The position numbers were made by a program, and so were the translations under genes. From the NCBI RefSeq assembly GCF_030445035.2, contig NC_080701.1, forward strand, positions 12,180,739 to 12,244,738: 64,000 bases of DNA, given 5' to 3'. Numbering within the stretch: position 1 is the first letter of the stretch; every line of letters starts with the position of its first letter. Source of the stretch: Dasypus novemcinctus (taxonomy: Eukaryota; Chordata; Mammalia; Cingulata; Dasypodidae). Shown one piece after another: positions 1 through 12,400 of this stretch. Under the pieces are notes generated by a model, which did not search any database, had not been told where the DNA came from, and worked only from the letters and a program-made list of their open reading frames with translations.

Positions 1-154
1 TTCCTCCCCAAGTAGGGCTGGTGTTACCCATGTCTTCTGGGTTCGAGCTACACCATTACCTAACCATTTCATCTACACTCACCCACACTACTTGGGTCTA
101 ATATCTTTCAAGAATCTCTTTCCTGTTGGGTGGAATTCTGACATAATTATTTAT

Positions 155-558
155 TGTTGAGGATTGAGCCAGCTCCCCCATAAAGACATATTTAAGTCTT
201 GACTCCCATTCCTGTGAGTGTGAATCTTTAAAAAGGACCTTTAAAGATGGTATTATTAGCTAAGGCATGGACTCGTTTGTGAAGAGGATCTTCTAAGAGC
301 TTCTAAGATGAGGTGAAATTGAATCAAGGTCGACCTGAATCCATATGACTGACACCGTCAGTCAGAAGAAGCCAGAAGTCAGAGTAACCGACAATGAGGG
401 ACAGACAACGATGAGACGAAGAATTGCTGAAATCCTGCAGACTCCCAGAGATGGCATTGATGGTGGACTTTCAGCCTCCCAAATCGTGAGATAATACGTT
501 TCTGTTGTTTAACCCAACCCACTGTATGGTATTTGTCATAGCAGCCCTGGCAAACAAA
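155..558 (+). mobile_element. MLT1-like MaLR solo LTR (old, diverged)
   Basis: About 400 bp whose 3' end reads like a MaLR LTR: a 'cagcctccc...gtgagataata' block, 'tttctgttgttt', then 'gcagccctggcaaac' at the end. The middle shows the diverged 'ggacctttaaagatgg' and 'ttagctaaggca' landmarks of MLT1. No internal retroviral region is attached, so it is a solo LTR or fragment. The 5' edge is uncertain. The class is fairly clear, the subfamily is not. Confidence 0.55.
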
Positions 559-594
559 GACATTCATTTATTTATTTAAAATGTTGTTTCAGCC

Positions 595-1500
595 TTCCTG
601 TCAGTCAGGACACAGATCCTTTGGCTGGGTACTACATATCTTCCATGCTTTGGTCTGGTCCTTCATTCATGAAGCCAAAGTAAAACCTAGTAGAAAGTAC
701 GGAAGATAAAAGGGAGAAGACCTCCTAGCCAGTAGCACTCCACCAAACAAAAGGAACAAATCAGTAAAGTGGAAGCAATGAAAACCTAGGTAAGAGGGGA
801 GCCAGTGCTGAAGACACAAAGGAAATCATGCAGCAAGCTTAGAGGGCAGCTGGCCAAGATCGAGCAGATGAAATGTCTCCAAAGAGGTTTCCTCCAAAAA
901 AATGGAACTTGATAGAATACCAAGTGTTCTAAAATATGGTGTGGAGGTTTACACAACTGGAACAGAGTTGATGTGAATTAATAGCAAGTACTTAGAAAAC
1001 AAAATATTTTTCAGGCCGTGGAGAGTGGGAGGCTGCACCAAAAAAAGGCAAAGCAGTTATAGTATATATACTATTGACACAGCTGTGAAAAGTCTTTTCA
1101 TGACCATAGAATGTAAACTCTGAAAATGGACCAAACTCAAATACCTATAAAACAACACTGGATGGATGTGGAGAGAGAAAAAGTATGGAGTGTGTGTATG
1201 TGTGTATGTGTGTGTGTGAGAGAGAGAGAGAGAAAGAGAAAGAGAGAATTGTAAAGATAGATGTAATATAGTTGAATTCTTTCACAAAAAGTAGTCAATA
1301 GGTAAGCCTAAAACTGATTGAAAAATCAATAACTGGCTATATAAGCAAGTTATCTAGACATGGAATATATATGGAATCTGAAAGTGGATGCCTCTGAGGA
1401 GTGAAAAATGGGGCTAGGTAAGTGTGCAGGGAATCACTTTTTTTATAACATGCCTTTTAAAACTGTTTTATGCTATAAAATGAAAAGTAACTTTAAGAAA
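595..1500 (+). repeat. A-rich degenerate LINE-like sequence with (TG)n(AG)n microsatellite
   Basis: Purine-rich sequence with no open frame, lying just upstream of recognisable L1 ORF2. Its composition and phrases such as 'gttgatgtgaattaatagcaag' recall HAL1/L1-type LINE sequence, but I cannot assign it firmly. At about 1190-1246 it holds a TG-rich run passing into (AG)n. No gene is seen. Confidence 0.35.
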
Positions 1501-2515
1501 TAAACTAGAAATCAATAACAGAGGTCTGGAAAATTCCCAAATTTGGAATTAAAAAGCACATTCCTAAATCACCCATGAATCTATAAGAAATAAGAGAAAT
1601 TAGAAAAAAAATGTAACTGAATGAAAATGAAACTATATCATATCAAAATATACATCATGCAGCTAAAGCAATGCTTATAGGGAAACTTATAGCTTCAAAT
1701 GCTTGTATTAGAAAAGAAGACAGTCCTCAAGTAAATGACCTAAGTGTCTACCTTAAGGAATTTAAGACAATCCCACTTAAATTTTTTGTGTATACCAAAA
1801 CAAATTGAAAACAGGGACTCGAACAGCTATTTACACTTTGATGTTCATAGTGGCATTATTCCAAATGCCAAAAGATGGAAGCAACCTATGTGTCCTTCAA
1901 CTGATGAATGAATAAATAAAATGTGGTATATACATACAATGGAATAGTATTCAGCCATAAAAAAGAATGAAGTTCTGACACATGCAACAACGTGGATGAA
2001 CCTTGAAGATATCATGTTGAGTGAAATAAGCCAGACACAAAAGGACAAATATTGAATTATCTCATTGATATGAAAAAATTAGAATAAGAAACTCATAGAG
2101 TCAGTTACCAGGGGACAGGGTGGGAGGAGGGGATAGGGAGGTAAGGCTCTAAATGTACAGAGTTCCTATCTGGAACAATGGAAAGGTTTTGGTAGTGGGT
2201 GGTGGTGATGGAAGCACAACACTGTGACTGTAACTAACAGCACTGAAATATGTACCTGAATGTGGCTAAAAGGGCAAATGTTAGGGTTTATTTATTATAA
2301 TAGAATTTAAATTTTTAAAAAATCCATATAACTGCACTTCACAGAGAACCCTAAGTTAAACCAGAAACTATTGTTAACAGTACAATTTAAAAAGTGTGCT
2401 TTCATCAATTGCAACAAATGTGCTATACAAATGCAAAGTGTTAATAACAAGGTGATACATGGGAAACCTGTATTTTATGCATGATTGTTCTATAAACCCA
2501 CAGCTTCTTTTTAAA
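1500..2515 (+). mobile_element. L1 fragment with internal deletion: ORF2 piece joined to 3' UTR
   Basis: 1500-1770 matches L1 ORF2 in the segment containing 'gcagctaaagcaatgctta' (a conserved AKA-x-L motif region). From about 1800 the sequence is L1 3'-end type: 'gccaaaagatggaagcaacc', 'caatggaatagtattcagcc', then a tail with 'catcaattgcaacaaatgtg'. The second half of ORF2 is missing between them, which suggests an internally deleted copy; two adjacent L1 fragments are the alternative. It is full of stops and non-functional. Confidence 0.7.
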
Positions 2516-2845
2516 AAGAAATTTAAGGAAACATCACATAAAAATTCATGTGATACAGCTAAAGAAATGCTTCGAGGGAAGCGTGTAGCCTCCTCAAGTG
2601 CTTGTTAGATGGCAGGTCTCAAATATATAATATGTGTCTAATTTAAACTAGGAAAGTATTTAAGGAGCAGGAAAAAGAATTAATAAAATAAGAGCAGACA
2701 ACAATATGATAAAAAACAAAGACTCAACAGAGAAAAATCAAGAAAACCAAAATCCAGACTAATTAAGAGAAAAGCAAAACCATACAAGCTATCAATCTCA
2801 GGAATGAAAGAGAGCACAGCACTTTGGTATTAAATGAAAGAGAGC

Positions 2846-2961
2846 TGTGGGGTGAGTGGGGGGCGGGGGCGGTGGGGTTGAATGGGACCTCATTTTTTTT
2901 TTAAATGTAATTTAAAAAAATAAATAAATAAATAATTTAAATAAAAAAAAAGAAAAGAAAA
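2846..2961 (+). mobile_element. 5'-truncated young L1 3' tip (G-rich tract plus A tail)
   Basis: About 116 bp made of a G-rich tract (runs at 2849-2852, 2858-2863, 2865-2869, 2874-2877), the phrase 'ggttgaatgggacctcat' and an A-rich tail. The same phrase ends the insertions at 54710-54914 and 61177-62651. The 10-mer gaaagagagc flanks it at 2836-2845 and 2962-2971 as a candidate TSD. A further copy of that 10-mer lies upstream near 2806, so the TSD is likely rather than certain. Confidence 0.7.
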
Positions 2962-3005
2962 GAAAGAGAGCATGGATCCTATGGGATTAAACGGAGATTA
3001 AGGGA

Positions 3006-3283
3006 CGTGGAAGTGGCTCAAGCGATTGGGCTCCCATCTGCCATAGGGAGGCCCCAGGTTTGATTCCTGGGCCTCCTGGTGAAGGCAAGCTGGCCCATGC
3101 CCGTGGAGAGCTGACGGCCCTCACCCATGACGAGCTGGTGCAGCAAGATGACGCAACAAAGGGAGACAAGCAGACACGGAAGAACACACAGCGAATGGGC
3201 AGAGAGCGCAGACAGCGAGTGCAAGCAGCAGGGTGGGGAGAGGGATTAAATAAATAAATCAAAAATCTTTTTGAAAAAGGGGA
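3006..3283 (+). mobile_element. DAS-type SINE, intermediate-length architecture
   Basis: The tRNA-related head (gacgtggaagtggctcaag) is followed by a B-box-like 'ggtttgattcctgg', a short central module with 'gcaagctggcccatgcc', and a tail 'agcaagatgacgcaac...aaataaataaatc'. It lacks the central module of the 400-440 bp copies. The TSD attaaggga is at 2997-3005 and 3284-3292, and the old L1 reading resumes after it. Confidence 0.85.
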
Positions 3284-4423
3284 ATTAAGGGAATCTGCTG
3301 AATTTTTTTATGAGAATATATTTGACAATTTGGACAAAATAGACATGTTTCTTGAAAGACGCAAACTACCAAGTCTCACTCAGTAAAGAAACAGTAGTGC
3401 AAATGGCCTTTTATCTATTCAATAAAATGCATTAATATTTAAAAACCTTCCCACAAAGTTAACTCCAGGCCAAGAAGGTTTCATTAGTGAATTCTACCAA
3501 TCATGTAAGCAAGGAAGAATACTAATTCTATGCAGAGTCTTTCTGAAAGTAGAAGTAACACTTTCCAACTTATTGTATGAGGTCAGTATTACTCTAACAC
3601 CAGATTCCCTTCAAAAATGTTTTTCAAAAAACACCAAAACTACAAACTAACATCCCTCAAAAAGGTAAATACAAATAATTTTAATAAAATTTTAGCAAAT
3701 TAAATCCAACAATATGTTAAAAGGATAATAAACCTGACCAAGTGGAGTTTATCCCCAGAAAACAAAATTGGTTCAATATTTGAAAATTAATCAATGTTAT
3801 TCACCATATCAATGCAATAAGGAAAAACCATATTATTATCTTAATAGGATTCAGAAAATGCATTTGACAAAATCCAACATTCATTCATTACAAAAAGTAT
3901 TAGCAAATAATGTATAAAAGAGAACTTTCCTCATTCCGATCAAGGGTATCTCTGAAAAGGACGGTCTTTTCAACATTTGATGATTAAACAGCTGGATGTC
4001 CATATACAAAGGAAATGAACATCAACACATGCCTCCCACCCTAAGGAAAGTTATCTTCATATGGCTCATAGTCTTAAATATAAGAGCTAAAACCTCAAAA
4101 TGTCAAAATGTCTGGAAGAAAACAGAAGGACATTTCTGCGACCCAAAGTAAGATGAAGAATTTTAGATGAAAAAAACAAAAATGAAAACATAAAAAACTG
4201 ACAAAAATGAGCATCAAAAATTTTTAATTTCTGTTCTTCAAAAGATGCTATAAAGAAAATTAAAAGATTAAAAGACAGCAAAAATATTTACAAAATACAT
4301 AAATGATGAAGGATTATATACAGACCATGTATACCAGGTAGAACTCAATAATAAGAAAACAAGCAACCTAATATTTAAATGGTAATAGAGTCAAACAAGT
4401 ATGTCATCAGAAAAGATACGCAG

Positions 4424-4840
4424 GGGGAAGCGGACTTGGCCCAATGGATAGGGCATCCGCCTACCACATGGGAGGTCCAAGGTTCAAACCCCAGGCCTCC
4501 TTGACCCGTGTGGAGCTGGCCCATGCGCAGTGCTGATGCGCGCAAGGAGTGCCCTGCCACGCAGGGGTGTCCCCCGCATAGGGGAGTCCCACGCACAAAG
4601 AGTGCACCCCATAAGGAGAGCCGCCCAGCACAAAAGAAAGCGCAGCCTGCCCAGGAACGGATCCGCACACGCAGAGAGCTGACGCAGCAAGGTGATGCAA
4701 CAAAAAGAGACAGATTCCCGTGCCTCTGATAAGGATAGAAGCAGTCACAGAAGAACACACAGCGAATGGACACAGAGAGCAGACAACTGGGGCAGTGGGG
4801 AGGAAGGGGAGAGAAATAAATAAAATAAATCTTAAAAAAA
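4424..4840 (+). mobile_element. DAS-type SINE, long architecture
   Basis: Starts ggggaagcggacttggccc, with A- and B-box-like pol III promoter elements in the first 80 bp ('ggttcaaaccccaggcc'). A roughly 150-bp central module carries two copies of a 'cgcaaggagtgc'-like motif. The common tail ends in AAATAAAT and 'ctta(A)n'. The flanks aaaagatacgca (before) and aaaaggatatgca (after the A tail) look like a slightly decayed TSD. It is inserted in an old L1. Short open frames in it are antisense or chance readings shared by all long copies. Confidence 0.9.
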
Positions 4841-5315
4841 AAAAGGATATGCAAATAGCCAATACACACAATGAAAGCTCCACAACATTAGTCATTAGGG
4901 AAATGGAAATTAAAGCCACAATACGCTACTCTTTAACATCCAATACGTTGGCTGATTTTGTTAGGTGACAATATCAGTTGGGCTGACAATATGGAGCAAC
5001 CAGAACTCTCATATACTGCTGATGGGGATTGAAAATCTTACCACCACTTTGACATAGCTTGGCAGTTTTGTGCACGAACATGCTCTTACTACACAACCCA
5101 GTGATTTCACTGTTGGGTATTTACCTAAGAGAAATTAAGCCACATAAGACCTTTTCGCATATATTCATATTAGCTTTATTCAGAACAGCCAAGCCCTGGC
5201 AACAACTCAAAAGTCCATCAACCAGTGGATGGATAAACTACGCTATATCCATGCAAGGGAATCCTGCTCAGCAGGAAGGAGCAACGAACTACTGATACAT
5301 GAAAATCAAAAGTAT

Positions 5316-5750
5316 GGGAAGCGGACTTGGCTCAATGGATAGGGCATCCGCCTACCACATAGGAGGTCCAGGGTTCAAACCCAGGGCTTCCTTGACCCAT
5401 GTGGAGCTGGCCCATGTGCAGTGCTGATGCACGCAAGGAGTGCCGTGCCACGCAGGGGTGTCCCCCACGTAGGGGAACCCCACGCGCAAGGAGTGCACCC
5501 CATAAGGAGAGCCACCCAGCTCAAAAGAAAGTTCAGCCTGCCCAGGAGTGGCACCGCACACATGGAGAGGTGACGCAGCAAGATGACACAACAAAAAGAG
5601 ACACAGATTCCTGGTGCCACTGACAAGAATAGAAGCGGACACAGAAGAACACACAGCGAATGGACACAGAGAGCAGACAACTGGGGCAAGTGGAGGAAGG
5701 GGAGAGAAATAAATTTAAAAATTAAAAAAAAACACAATGCCATTTTTAAA
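5316..5750 (+). mobile_element. DAS-type SINE, long architecture
   Basis: Same layout as the copy 0.9 kb upstream: tRNA-like head (ggaagcggacttggctc), long central module, 'acacagcgaatggacac' and AAATAAAT tail. The TSD aaaagtat is at 5308-5315 and 5751-5758. It interrupts the 3' UTR part of the same old L1. The two long copies are very similar over most of their length by eye. Confidence 0.9.
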
Positions 5751-5989
5751 AAAAGTATCTTGGTAAGTGAAAGAAGCCAGGCACGAAATACTATATACAG
5801 TATGATTCACTTAAACAACATTCTAGAAAAGGCAAGAGAAAATGGATCAGTGCTTGCCAGAGACTCAAGACAGAGGATGACATGGACTACATAGAGGGCA
5901 CAAAGGACCTTTGGGGAATGATGGATGGGTTCCATAGCCCTTAAAGAGGGAGACTCTTATTGTATATACAAGATATCTCAGCTAGCCTG

Positions 5990-6880
5990 ATTTTTAAAAT
6001 TCATTTAAGAAATCGTGTTGGGGAGTTTTTTAAAACATGGTGGATATTTTACCTTTGCTTGCTCTTGAATGCTGTGGAGATGATGCAGATGAGAGATGGA
6101 AAGACATTTTGGAAGACTGAAAGTGGAAGGATCACTGGTACCTGCCCTAGCAGAGGAGAGAGGCTAACCTTTAACTCCCAGCAGATAGGGAGGTCAGTGC
6201 AAAGTAAGCTAATATTCCCATTAGAATCCTAGGAGGGCTTGTTAGATTCTCCAAGGAGTGGTGAGCAGAGGGCTGCAGAGGAAGATGTCTGGTTGAAAGT
6301 TAAGCCCCCAGATCCTGGCTCACCCTGTGTATTTAGGTAACATCCCCTCACCCAAACCAGATGGAGAAGAAGGTTTATCCCCTCTGAGGAACTGATGCAG
6401 AGAAACTCTGCACTTGGGGGCCATTAGAGCCAGGTAAAGGAGGGGGAAAGGTGAGGGGCAAAACAAGGGATTGGATGAAATGCATAATGAATGGTGAATG
6501 AATGAATGAATGGGTAATAAACGGTGAGGCTCTCATATCCAAGCTCCTCCATCATCTACTTTCCCTAATCAATTCCCAGAGTGCTAGCAACAGGTCTATA
6601 TCTACCCCAGAATGACATTGTATACTTCTTCTCTGGGTCAATATACCTGGGATCCAATAGAAAATATCATAGCGATACCAACATGTCCACTTCTAAGAAA
6701 TGATGGGAAAGCACCACAGTAAAACCCATAGTTAGCAAGTCCCACTCTCAGTGTTTTATGCTTTATTTTCATTATGGGTGAACAGCTAAGAATAACTACA
6801 CATTTGAGAAAAAATTTCTTCCTTGAAAGAAAGAACAAAATATTTAAACAAAAAAAATTTCTTGGAATAAATAGAGTCAA
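5990..6880. other. Unassigned sequence, small (GAAT)n
   Basis: No gene and no family I can name with confidence. A short GAAT-type microsatellite lies near 6488-6512. An AT-rich stretch follows to the next LINE-like block. Confidence 0.5.
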
Positions 6881-8580
6881 TGAAAAAGAAAACAGAATAA
6901 AAGCAGAATAAAAACTTCAAAGGAGAAAGGAGACCCTAAAATATCCTCAGAGAAATGAAAAAAAAAAAAAAAAAAAAAGATAAGATATCCCATCCATTAA
7001 CAAAGAAGAAACTGATATTAAAGCTAGCATTTCTTTTTCTATTAAAAATAACACAGTGAAATTTAAGAGAGGGGAAAAGAGAAGGTTTGGAAGATAAACT
7101 TAATGAAATGTCCCAAGAAACAGATAAAAAAGACCAAGATATAAAATAGAAGAGAATCAAAAACAGAAAATCTGGTCCAACAGCCAAATAGTGTTACAAA
7201 AGAGAAAACAGGAAAAATGAAAAGAGAAACATACAACATAAGATAAAAACAATAAAGAGAAAATCTGAGAACTGAAGGATATGGTTGTCCAGGTTAGTAG
7301 CCCTTGAAAAAGGCTCATCAAGTCATCTCATGATGAAACCTCAGAAATTTACACTGCAGAGGCTCCTAAAACCTTCAAGGGAGGAAAACAAACCGAACAA
7401 AAACAGATCGTAGCATGAAAAGCAGCTTCTGCACAGCAACATTTCATGCAATACCAGAAAGCAAAGGAGAAATTCTGAGGGATAATGATTTCCAAATTAG
7501 AATTCTATAGTTAGCCAAGCTAGCAACAATATTTTTGAATATATAAGGACTTTAAAAATTTATTTCCTATGCACCATTTGTTAGGCAAAGACTGTGAATG
7601 TGTCCTGCCAGAACCAGAGAATAAACCAAGAAAAGAGAAGACAAAGGATTAAGGAAACAAAGGATTCAGGGCAGGAGAGGGCTGGACGGAGAGCTTCCGC
7701 TGTCAGCTGTGCTTTGGGCTAGAGCAAGCATTCCCAAAGAGAACAGGGCAAGGTGCTCCAGAAGAAAATGGAACCAGTAGGCTCCTGGATGTGTCTGAGC
7801 ATGAAGAAAATAAGAAGATTTAGTAGGTTTTCACAATTCTGAAAAAGACTTTTTAAGAACCCGTGTGAATCTGAAGATCCTGTTTTTGCATTTGCTTTAC
7901 TTTGTATATTCTTGTCACTCAGCATTGAATCCAGAAGAAATAAAACATTGTAAAAGGAAATAATTTGTGTCTCAGTAGAGAATAATGAATGATAGTTACA
8001 AAGTTTTAATGATGTTAACATAAATATTGATTTAAACAAAAATTTTGATATACCTACATTGGAAAGCTAGAAGGAGGGACTTGGGTGGGGAGGAGTGAAG
8101 ATTGCAAGGGCAGTAGGAAGTAGGAGAACTCAATCCCCAACTTCCATATATGGCACAAGATTCCCCTTCTGGTTAGGATGTAGCAAGTTTCAACCATGCA
8201 GTGAAAACAAGCTGCATCTGCTACAAAATGATACTTTTGGTAAACACATTAGAGACCTGAGGACACAAGTAAACAGGAATGAATCAAAATCCAGAAAGTA
8301 ACAAGTCCATTACCACAGTAAGGAGAGTTCTGCCTACTTTCCCTGCTGGCAGGGAAGCAGGAGATAATCCACTGCAGACGGGAATAGGAAGAAGCCAGCT
8401 GGACTGTTGACAATTAGTGGCCCAGAGGGGTCTGGCATCATGGGTTAGCATTCCAAGGATTTCCTGGTGAAGGTAAGGCAGGAGCGCTGAGAGCCAGCCC
8501 CCCCAAGGCACTCCAGTCTGTCCCCAGAGGAAAACTCAGCTGCTACAGGCTGGGGATGGGGAAGGAGAAATCTACTTCAA
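6880..8580 (+). repeat. Degenerate LINE-like (possibly HAL1-type) sequence
   Basis: A-rich, stop-riddled sequence ending where clear L1 ORF2 begins. Phrases such as 'gataatgatttccaaatta' and 'ctatgcaccatttgttagg' recall HAL1/L1-type LINE sequence, but this is from memory and weak. A 20-bp poly(A) lies near 6959-6978. No open frame of note. Confidence 0.35.
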
Positions 8581-10560
8581 GTAGACATACACACCCACAG
8601 GCTAAAAGATAAAAGGATGAAAAAAGATGCCACGCTATCCCTGATCAAATGAAAGCTGGATTGGTTATATTAATATCAGATAAAAGAGATTTCAAAAAAA
8701 AAGAATATTGTCATGGGTAAAGAGGGTAATTTCATAGTGATAAGGGATCAAGTCATCCATGCCATCCCCAAATACATATGTGCCTAATAACTGAGTTTCA
8801 AAATACATAAAGTAAAAACTGATAGAACTGCAAAGAGAAACAGACAAATCTATAATTACATTTGGAGATTTCAACTCCCATCTGTCAAATAGTGATAGGA
8901 TAAGTAGACAGAAAATCAGTAAGGATAAAGAAAGCCTGGACAACAATAACAGCCAACATGACCTAATTGGCATTTATAGACCACTCCACCCAAACAGTAG
9001 AATACGTATTATTTTCAAATACACATGGAACCTTTACCAAGGTTTACCAAGACTACATTTGGGATCATAAACATGAAAAATCCAAAGCATACAAAATATG
9101 TTCTCTGGCCACAGTGGAATTAAATTGGAAATCAATAACAGAAAATGTCTGGAAAATCCTCAATTATTTGGAAACAAATAACACATGCCCAAGTAACCCA
9201 TGGGGTCAAAGATAAAATAAAAAGGAAATTAGGAAGTATTTTGAAATGCAATTTTTAAAAATTATAAATACATGGGATATACTTAAGGTAGTGTTTAAAG
9301 GGAAATTTATAGCTTTAAATGTTTGTATTAGAAAAGCTCAATGTTCTAAGCTCCCTCAAGAAACTAATAAGAAACTAATAAGAACAAATAAAGCCCAAAG
9401 TAAGGGCTTAAATGGATAATAAAACTAAGCATAAGTTAATGAAATAGAATATGGGTAGATAATAGAGGAAAAAGAACAAAGTAAATCATTGTGTTTTTTA
9501 AATTATAATATTGATAAGCCATTAGGTAGGCTAATTATTAAAAAAGAAAGAAAACAAACTATCAATATTATGAAAGAAAAGACATCACTACAGTTCCCCA
9601 AATATTTAAAGGATAATAAGGAGAAATTACAAACAATTTTATACAAGTAATTCAACAATTAGACGAAAATAAATTTCTTGCAAACCATGCTTTACAAAAC
9701 TAAACACCAAAAGAACTAAAAACTCTAAATAATCCTATACCTATTACAAAGAAATTGGGTTTATAATCTAGTATCTCCTTGCAGAAAAGCCTAAACTCAA
9801 ATGATTTCACTGGTGAATTCTACCAGAAGAAATAGTGCAAAAAATATTACACAAACTCTTTCAGAAATTACAGGAGATAAGAATACTTCCAGAATAGTTT
9901 ATTAGGCCAGCATAACCATGATACTAAAACCTGGTAAAGATATTACATGAAAAGAAAACTAAAAACCAACATCCCACTTGACTAGAAATAAAAATTCTTA
10001 CAGAATATTAACAACTCAAACCCAGAATACATAAAAAAGAATCATACATCTTGGCCCACAGATGTTTATCACAGAAAATGGGAGGTTAATTTAACATTCT
10101 AAAAACAAGTAATGCAATTTGCATCAACAGACTTAAATTAAAAAAACATATGGCCATCTCAATAGATGCTGAACTTTTTTTTTTTTTACAAAATTCAACA
10201 CCCATTCATGAATTAAAAAGTAGAAATAAAAAGCAAGCCCAGCAAACCAAGAATAAAGTAGAATTTCCTCAACCTGAGGAATATATAAAACCCTAGAGTT
10301 AACATCATATTTCATGATGAAAATTCTGAACACTTTTCCTTGAAGGTCAAGAACAAGACAAAATCCTTTCAATAACCTACAAGAAGTCCTAACCAGTGAA
10401 AGATGCCAGGAAAAGAAATAAAAGTGCGTAAAGAAAGAAATAAATCTGCTTTTACTCTGAATTCTACAGATGATTACTAAAATGGGAGAAAAAAAAATGG
10501 AAATACCCTTCTAAGTATACTTACGGTATAGGCAATAGAAGTAAAGATATAAATTCAAGA
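8580..10560 (+). mobile_element. Old L1 ORF2 remnant
   Basis: L1 ORF2 landmarks in order: 'atattaatatcagataaaa' (about 8670), 'aaactgatagaactgc' (about 8816), 'attatttggaaacaaata', 'gggaaatttatagctttaaa' (about 9300), 'ttcactggtgaattctacc' (about 9805), then a decayed C-terminal part. Many stops. A duplicated 11-mer (aagaaactaat) lies near 9358-9379. No 3' UTR or A tail is evident at the right edge. Confidence 0.75.
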
Positions 10561-11440
10561 AGAAGAAAAAAAGACATTAAATGATTCCGGATTATGAAAT
10601 GTTGGAGTAATGAACTGTTTTTGCTTTATAAGCCTTGAAGTATTTTTGGATATTTTTTAAAACTCTCTATTTTACTTTGATAAATTCATAAATTAAATTT
10701 AAAAGCAAAAGAGAAAAAGTTTGCAGCAGTCTTTAAGTACACATATGGAGCTCCAACTATTCCTTCAAAAGCATTTTCTTTACTTAAAAAAGCATTTTCC
10801 CTTGACTCTTCCCCTAGTAAATTAGTGTCAATTGAGCTTTGCCCTCTTTGAAAACAAAGCTTGTGAAATCCAGAAGTACTTAAAAATGCAAGCAGTTTCA
10901 TTTATTAATAGACTGCAATCAAGGCTTGGAATAAAAATAAATATGTAAATTTAAAGCATAATTAATGAGTTTTTAAATTGCTGTTTCCTATGGCAAGTAT
11001 TAATAGTTTAAAGCTGTTAGCCCCAAGGGCAAGCATCTATGCTAAGACAATGGCTTATGAATAGAACTGGGGACACAGATGCACATATATTTTTTTTATC
11101 TGCATAAACGTCATTTATATGGGTGCTTTTATGTCCATCAGCTAAATATTCAGCCAAAAGACAAATTTACAGATATACGTAGTTTAAGAATTTGTTTTCC
11201 AAACTTTCTCTAGCCAGCAAATGTCCACACTGGCTGTGCACTGATGCCACCTGCATGCACTTTGGTATCAATTGTCTCTTCAGATGGGCAAAGACAGTTC
11301 AAGCATCTTTCTGAGCACAGGCTTTCAGTCTGAGGCCAAAGGGAGAACCAGGAAAAGGGAAGAAATCACACTTCTTTATTTTTGGTCAAAATGCTTTCCC
11401 AGTGAAATAGTATCACTGGAGCCTCTTGTTTTTTGTTGTG
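10560..11440. other. AT-rich unassigned sequence
   Basis: No gene, RNA or confidently named repeat is seen. A short (TG)n lies just before the antisense L1 fragment, near 11439-11450. Confidence 0.5.
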
Positions 11441-11444
11441 TGTG

Positions 11445-11870
11445 TGTGTGTTACGTTCTTTGCACTTGATGAACACATTTTGGAGCACTGCTGCACAGCA
11501 TGGATTATAGTTTACATTGTAGTTTACACTCTCCCCCAGCCCATTCGGTGGGTTATGAAGGATATATAATATCCTGCATCCGTCCCTGCAATATCATTTG
11601 GAATAACTCCAAGTCCCGAAAATGCCCCCACATCACACCTCTTCTTCCCTGTCCCTGCCCTCAGCAACTCCCATGGCCACTGTCTCCATATCAGTGATAC
11701 AGTTTTTTCCACTGCTAGAGTCACAATAGCTCTATAGTAGGATATGAGTAAGTCCACTCTAGTCCATATTTTATCCCCCAATCCTGAGGACCCTGGGATG
11801 GCAATGCCCACTCCACCTCTCAACTGAGAGGGGGAGAAACAACACTTCTTAATAGAGGGACCTAACAACA
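11445..11870 (-). mobile_element. Antisense L1 3' UTR fragment (family B)
   Basis: Shares long stretches with 52313-52618 and 55355-55622, for example 'gtttacattgtagtttacac' and 'gtccctgcaatatcat'. These are the reverse complement of an L1 3' UTR that ends in a G-rich tract and A tail. This copy lacks the tail end and continues further 5' into the UTR ('ctctatagtaggatatgag'). The edges are approximate and no TSD was found. Confidence 0.65.
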
Positions 11871-11879
11871 CCCTTTGCG

Positions 11880-12400
11880 TCTACTTCCTCAGTCCTCTGA
11901 CTTGTCTTGTTGCTTTACATTATGAATAGCCATGTTTCTGCATTTGGTGAGCATACCCCATAGGCTGTGCGTTATTCTTTGTATCTACATGAATTAAAAA
12001 GGCACCCCTAAATTAACTTAAAATTAACCATTTGTGCAAAGAAGTTACGTTACTCAATATCTTCCAAGATTTCACGCAAAGCTTCCCACTAATGAGGCGC
12101 AGAAGTGGCTGTGAAACTCCTGGGCTGTTTTTCAAGGTAAAAGGGTAGAAGTGCAGAATTGCGGAGCAGACGTATTTTGGAAGGCCAGCTCCCTCTGCAG
12201 AGTGGGGACTGTTGGACAGTGATGTTTACGTGTGGAAGATGTGCCATGTTAAGTATAGCAAGTGCCATTGCAGTGAAAGCTTGAAGGGTTAAACATGACA
12301 TCTCCTTTGACCCGTTTAAAAATGGAAATTTCCAGCTTAAATCTCTCCTCCTCAGAGATCACTCAGTCTAAGGCAAGTCTTCCTGTTATTCTCCATCCCT
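11880..12400. other. Unassigned unique sequence
   Basis: No gene or named repeat recognised. Confidence 0.5.

Larger units (their letters stand above)
2535..5990 (+). mobile_element. Old L1 (ORF2 middle to 3' UTR), broken by four later insertions
   Basis: L1 ORF2 remnant in sense orientation. It restarts at the same ORF2 position as the upstream copy (about 2555, 'acagctaaagaaatgcttc'), so it is a separate L1. Recognisable ORF2 landmarks run through 3290-4420, such as 'gtgaattctaccaatcatg' and 'ggtctttt...aaacagctgga'. The 3' UTR-type sequence is at about 4850-5310 and 5755-5990. Inside it sit the tip of a younger L1 (2846-2961) and DAS SINEs at 3006-3283, 4424-4840 and 5316-5750. There are many stops and frameshifts, so no protein is expected. 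Confidence 0.8.

Noticed and set aside
4375-5743. Related antisense proteins with a shared 'GQAxLSF' and 'HGPAPHGSR' pattern
   Set aside because: The same peptides recur at every long SINE (17.5, 33.8 and 50.8 kb). They are antisense readings of the SINE central module.
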